Of a stretch of DNA of 64,000 nucleotides, positions 61,914 to 64,000 are shown piece after piece. The position numbers and the translations under genes were made by a program. Positions within the stretch are counted from its first letter, which is position 1, and every line of letters starts with the position of its first letter. The stretch covers positions 682,001-746,000 of the forward strand of contig NZ_CP130613.1 in the NCBI RefSeq assembly GCF_030623445.1, read 5' to 3'. The notes beneath the pieces were generated by a model that worked only from the letters and a program-made list of their open reading frames with translations, searched no databases and was not told where the DNA came from. This DNA comes from Pseudogemmatithrix spongiicola (GTDB taxonomy: Bacteria > Gemmatimonadota > Gemmatimonadetes > Gemmatimonadales > Gemmatimonadaceae).

Positions 61914-62089
61914 GGCAGTGTGTAGATGCCCTTGCGCGGGGCAGATGGCTGAGGTCACAGTCGCCATCGAGGAGCGCCCAGACGGACCACCACACCGTCT
62001 TTAAACAGCAACGTGGGAGTCAGCGTGCCTCGCCAGCCCCGTCGTAGGGACGGCGCCCGGGCCCGCTTCACGTTTTCCCAGAGGGAGAG
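61914..62089 (+). other. Leader region of the rplK operon, no gene
   Basis: About 175 bases with no coding frame of note. CTTTAAACAG (61999-62008) is the only AT-rich spot and could be a -10 region. GAGGGAGAG just before ATG 62090 is a strong ribosome site. Any control of the L11 operon between nusG and rplK must lie here. Confidence 0.45.
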
Positions 62090-62512
62090 ATGGCCAAGAA
62101 GGTCACCGGTTTCGTCAAGCTGCAGATTCCTGCAGGCAAGGCGAATCCGGCCCCGCCGGTCGGTACGGCTCTCGGTCCGCAGGGCATCAACATCATGGCC
62201 TTTTGCAAGGAGTTCAATGCAAAGACACAGGGCCAGGATTCGATCCTGCCGGTTGAGATCACGATTTATGCCGACAAGTCCTTCACCTTCATCCTGAAGA
62301 CGCCGCCTGCGGCGTTCCTCGTGAAGAAGGAAGCTGGTATCGAGAAGGGCTCGGGTCAGCCGAACCGCAACAAGGTCGGCTCGATCACCAAGGCGCAGGT
62401 CCGGAAGATCGCCGAACTCAAGATGCCCGACCTCAACACCGACAACCTGGAGTCCGCGATGGCGATGGTCGCCGGGGCGGCCCGGTCGATGGGCGTGGAG
62501 GTGAAGGGATGA
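62090..62512 (+). CDS. rplK: 50S ribosomal protein L11
   Basis: 140 residues, full length. N-terminal [40 protein letters not shown] is the L11 signature, with the proline-rich hinge and the C-terminal RNA-binding domain ([38 protein letters not shown]). It forms the GTPase-associated centre with 23S rRNA. It overlaps rplA by ATGA. Confidence 0.98.
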   Translation: MAKKVTGFVKLQIPAGKANPAPPVGTALGPQGINIMAFCKEFNAKTQGQDSILPVEITIYADKSFTFILKTPPAAFLVKKEAGIEKGSGQPNRNKVGSITKAQVRKIAELKMPDLNTDNLESAMAMVAGAARSMGVEVKG

Positions 62513-63198
62513 AGACGCACGGCAAGAAGTATCGCGCCGCCGCGGAGAAGATCCAGGCGGGCACGCTGCACACCCCGAAGGCGGCCCTCGAGGCCGTCAA
62601 GACCGCCGCGTTCGCGAAGTTCGACGAGACCGTCGAAGTCGCGGTGCGCCTGGGCGTCGATCCCCGCCACGCGGACCAGGTGGTCCGTGGCACGGTGGTC
62701 CTCCCGGCGGGCACGGGCAAGACGGTCCGCGTGTGCGTGATCGCGGTCGGCGACAAGGCGAAGGAAGCCGAGGCCGCCGGCGCCGACTTCGTCGGCACGG
62801 AGTTCATCCAGAAGATCAAGGACGGCTGGACGGACTTCGACGTGATGATCGCGACGCCGGACCAGATGGGCCAGGTCGGTCAGCTGGGGCGCGTGCTCGG
62901 TCCCCGTGGCCTCATGCCGAACCCGAAGGCCGGCACCGTGACGTTCAACGTCGCGCAGGCCGTGAAGGAAACCAAGGCGGGCAAGATCGAGTTCCGTGTC
63001 GACAAGGCGGGCAACGTCCAGGCCGCGATCGGCAAGGTCTCGTTCGGGCTCGAGGCCCTGGAAACGAACTTCGGCGCGTTCATGGAGCAGATCGTCCGCT
63101 CCAAGCCCGCGGCCTCGAAGGGCGTGTATGTGAAGACCGTCGCCGTCAGCTCCACGATGGGGCCTGGCGTGCGCATCGATACCACCCCGTACCGGTAA
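62509..63198 (+). CDS. rplA: 50S ribosomal protein L1
   Basis: 229 residues. Typical blocks are [51 protein letters not shown] and [21 protein letters not shown]1 binds 23S rRNA at the stalk and in many bacteria represses its own operon through a mimic site in the mRNA. It is followed by rplJ after seven bases, so no separate L10 leader exists here. Confidence 0.98.
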   Translation: MKTHGKKYRAAAEKIQAGTLHTPKAALEAVKTAAFAKFDETVEVAVRLGVDPRHADQVVRGTVVLPAGTGKTVRVCVIAVGDKAKEAEAAGADFVGTEFIQKIKDGWTDFDVMIATPDQMGQVGQLGRVLGPRGLMPNPKAGTVTFNVAQAVKETKAGKIEFRVDKAGNVQAAIGKVSFGLEALETNFGAFMEQIVRSKPAASKGVYVKTVAVSSTMGPGVRIDTTPYR

Positions 63199-63205
63199 TC
63201 CCACG

Positions 63206-63691
63206 ATGAAGCGATCCGACAAGGACCAGCTCGTCGCCGAGCTGAAGGGCAAGCTCGAGGGCGCCGCTGCGGTCTACTATACCGACTTCACCGGCTTGAA
63301 CGTGAAGTCCATGACGAACCTCCGCCGCCGTTTCCGCAAGGCCGGCGTGGAGTACGTCGTCATCAAGAACACCCTCGCGCTGCGCGCGGTGAACGAGGCG
63401 GGGCTGACGGGCCAGACGCTGAAGGGCCCGACGGGCGTCGTGGTGGCGAAGGACGCCATCGCCGCGGCCAAGCTCCTGTCCGACTTCGCGAAGGAGAACG
63501 ACGCCAAGCCGTCCATCAAGGGCGGCCTCTGGGAAGGGAAGGTGGTGGACGAGGCGACGGTCAAGAAGCTCGCCTCGATGCCGACCCGCGACGAGGCGCT
63601 GTCGATCCTCGTCGGCACGTTCAACAGCGTGCTCATGATGTTCGCTTTGGCCCTCGAGGCCAAGAAGACGCAGCTCGAAGGTTCGAACTGA
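63206..63691 (+). CDS. rplJ: 50S ribosomal protein L10
   Basis: 161 residues. [55 protein letters not shown] and the C-terminal helix [15 protein letters not shown], which binds L12 dimers, are all present. It forms the stalk base. The usual long leader with an L10-binding fold is lacking upstream because rplA ends only seven bases before. Confidence 0.97.
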   Translation: MKRSDKDQLVAELKGKLEGAAAVYYTDFTGLNVKSMTNLRRRFRKAGVEYVVIKNTLALRAVNEAGLTGQTLKGPTGVVVAKDAIAAAKLLSDFAKENDAKPSIKGGLWEGKVVDEATVKKLASMPTRDEALSILVGTFNSVLMMFALALEAKKTQLEGSN

Positions 63692-63722
63692 TATCCCCCA
63701 GGCGTCTGCCTGATCACACACG

Positions 63723-63740
63723 CCCCAGGATCACCTGGGG
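63723..63740 (+). promoter_or_regulatory. Hairpin between rplJ and rplL
   Basis: CCCCAGG-ATCA-CCTGGGG is a seven-bp perfect stem. A second CCCCAGG at 63696 could pair with the same CCTGGGG, and CAGGCGTCTGCCTG (63699-63712) is another small stem. Two folds are therefore mutually exclusive, as in attenuators. Confidence 0.45.
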
Positions 63741-63763
63741 GAACACTCTGGAGAATTACCAAA

Positions 63764-64000
63764 ATGGCTAACGCGACCCTTTCCAAGGACGAGATCCTCG
63801 AAGCGATCGGCAACATGTCGGTCATCGAGCTCACCGACCTGATCGAGGCGTTCAAGACGAAGTTCAACGTCACCATCGCGGCCGTGGCCGCGGGCGCGCC
63901 GGCTGCCGGCGGCGCGGGTGCCGGCGGTGCCGCCGCCGAAGAGAAGACCGAGTTCGACGTCGTGCTCAAGGACGCGGGCGCGAAGAAGATCCAGGTCATC
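63764..64000 (+). CDS. rplL: 50S ribosomal protein L7/L12, cut by the window edge
   Basis: 79 residues are visible. The N-terminal dimerisation helices ([31 protein letters not shown]) lead into the Ala/Gly-rich hinge ([17 protein letters not shown]), then the start of the C-terminal domain ([20 protein letters not shown]). It recruits translation factors to the ribosome stalk. rpoB would be expected beyond the edge. Confidence 0.97.
   Translation, partial: MANATLSKDEILEAIGNMSVIELTDLIEAFKTKFNVTIAAVAAGAPAAGGAGAGGAAAEEKTEFDVVLKDAGAKKIQVI

Overview
The window is high-G+C, densely coded bacterial chromosome. The gene style points to Gemmatimonadota or a close relative (inference). The signs are an array of membrane Ser/Thr kinases carrying PD40/TolB-type propellers, many secreted amidohydrolases and M20 peptidases, Tat-exported redox enzymes, and carboxypeptidase-regulatory/plug proteins. 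I see no insertion sequence, prophage, CRISPR array or rRNA.

Layout. (1) 1-15.4 kb is a metabolic and housekeeping stretch: an FAD monooxygenase divergent from an AraC regulator, a secreted M20 hydrolase, a DinB-like/lipocalin-like pair, a COG2907-type flavoprotein, argJ, an LTXXQ periplasmic protein, a YIP1-like membrane protein, and a tightly overlapped minus-strand operon (TPR, transglutaminase, ABC ATPase, ABC permease, GNAT). (2) 15.5-18.4 kb is uvrA. (3) 18.4-35.8 kb holds six Ser/Thr kinase genes with a gamma-glutamyltransferase among them. Four kinases have a transmembrane segment and a divergent propeller; two have a COG5616-type domain plus a helical repeat region. (4) 35.8-44.5 kb has paired amidohydrolases with partly lost metal sites, a Tat-exported metallo-beta-lactamase-fold enzyme, another M20 peptidase and a two-subunit L-serine dehydratase. 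(5) 44.5-53.3 kb is a periplasmic redox block: exported RidA, two related c-type cytochromes, a Tat-exported FAD oxidase-like protein, a PQQ-type dehydrogenase, a HupE-like membrane protein and two NHL propellers. (6) 53.3-56.5 kb holds two paralogous secreted proteins alternating with three copies of a large GC-rich hairpin repeat; a fourth copy lies at 2.2 kb. (7) 56.5-60.2 kb has a YbjN-like protein, PspA, a degenerate ABC ATPase and cysS. (8) 60.3-64 kb has four tRNA genes (Thr, Tyr, Gly, Thr) followed by rpmG-secE-nusG-rplK-rplA-rplJ-rplL. No tuf lies in the place it often occupies.

The most unusual items are the four-copy hairpin family and its alternation with barrel-less TonB-plug-like proteins, the kinase array with conserved kinase halves and variable sensor halves, an ABC-type ATPase lacking its signature and H-loop, and several start codons that look leaderless. 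All functional calls rest on motifs read by eye; no database search was run.
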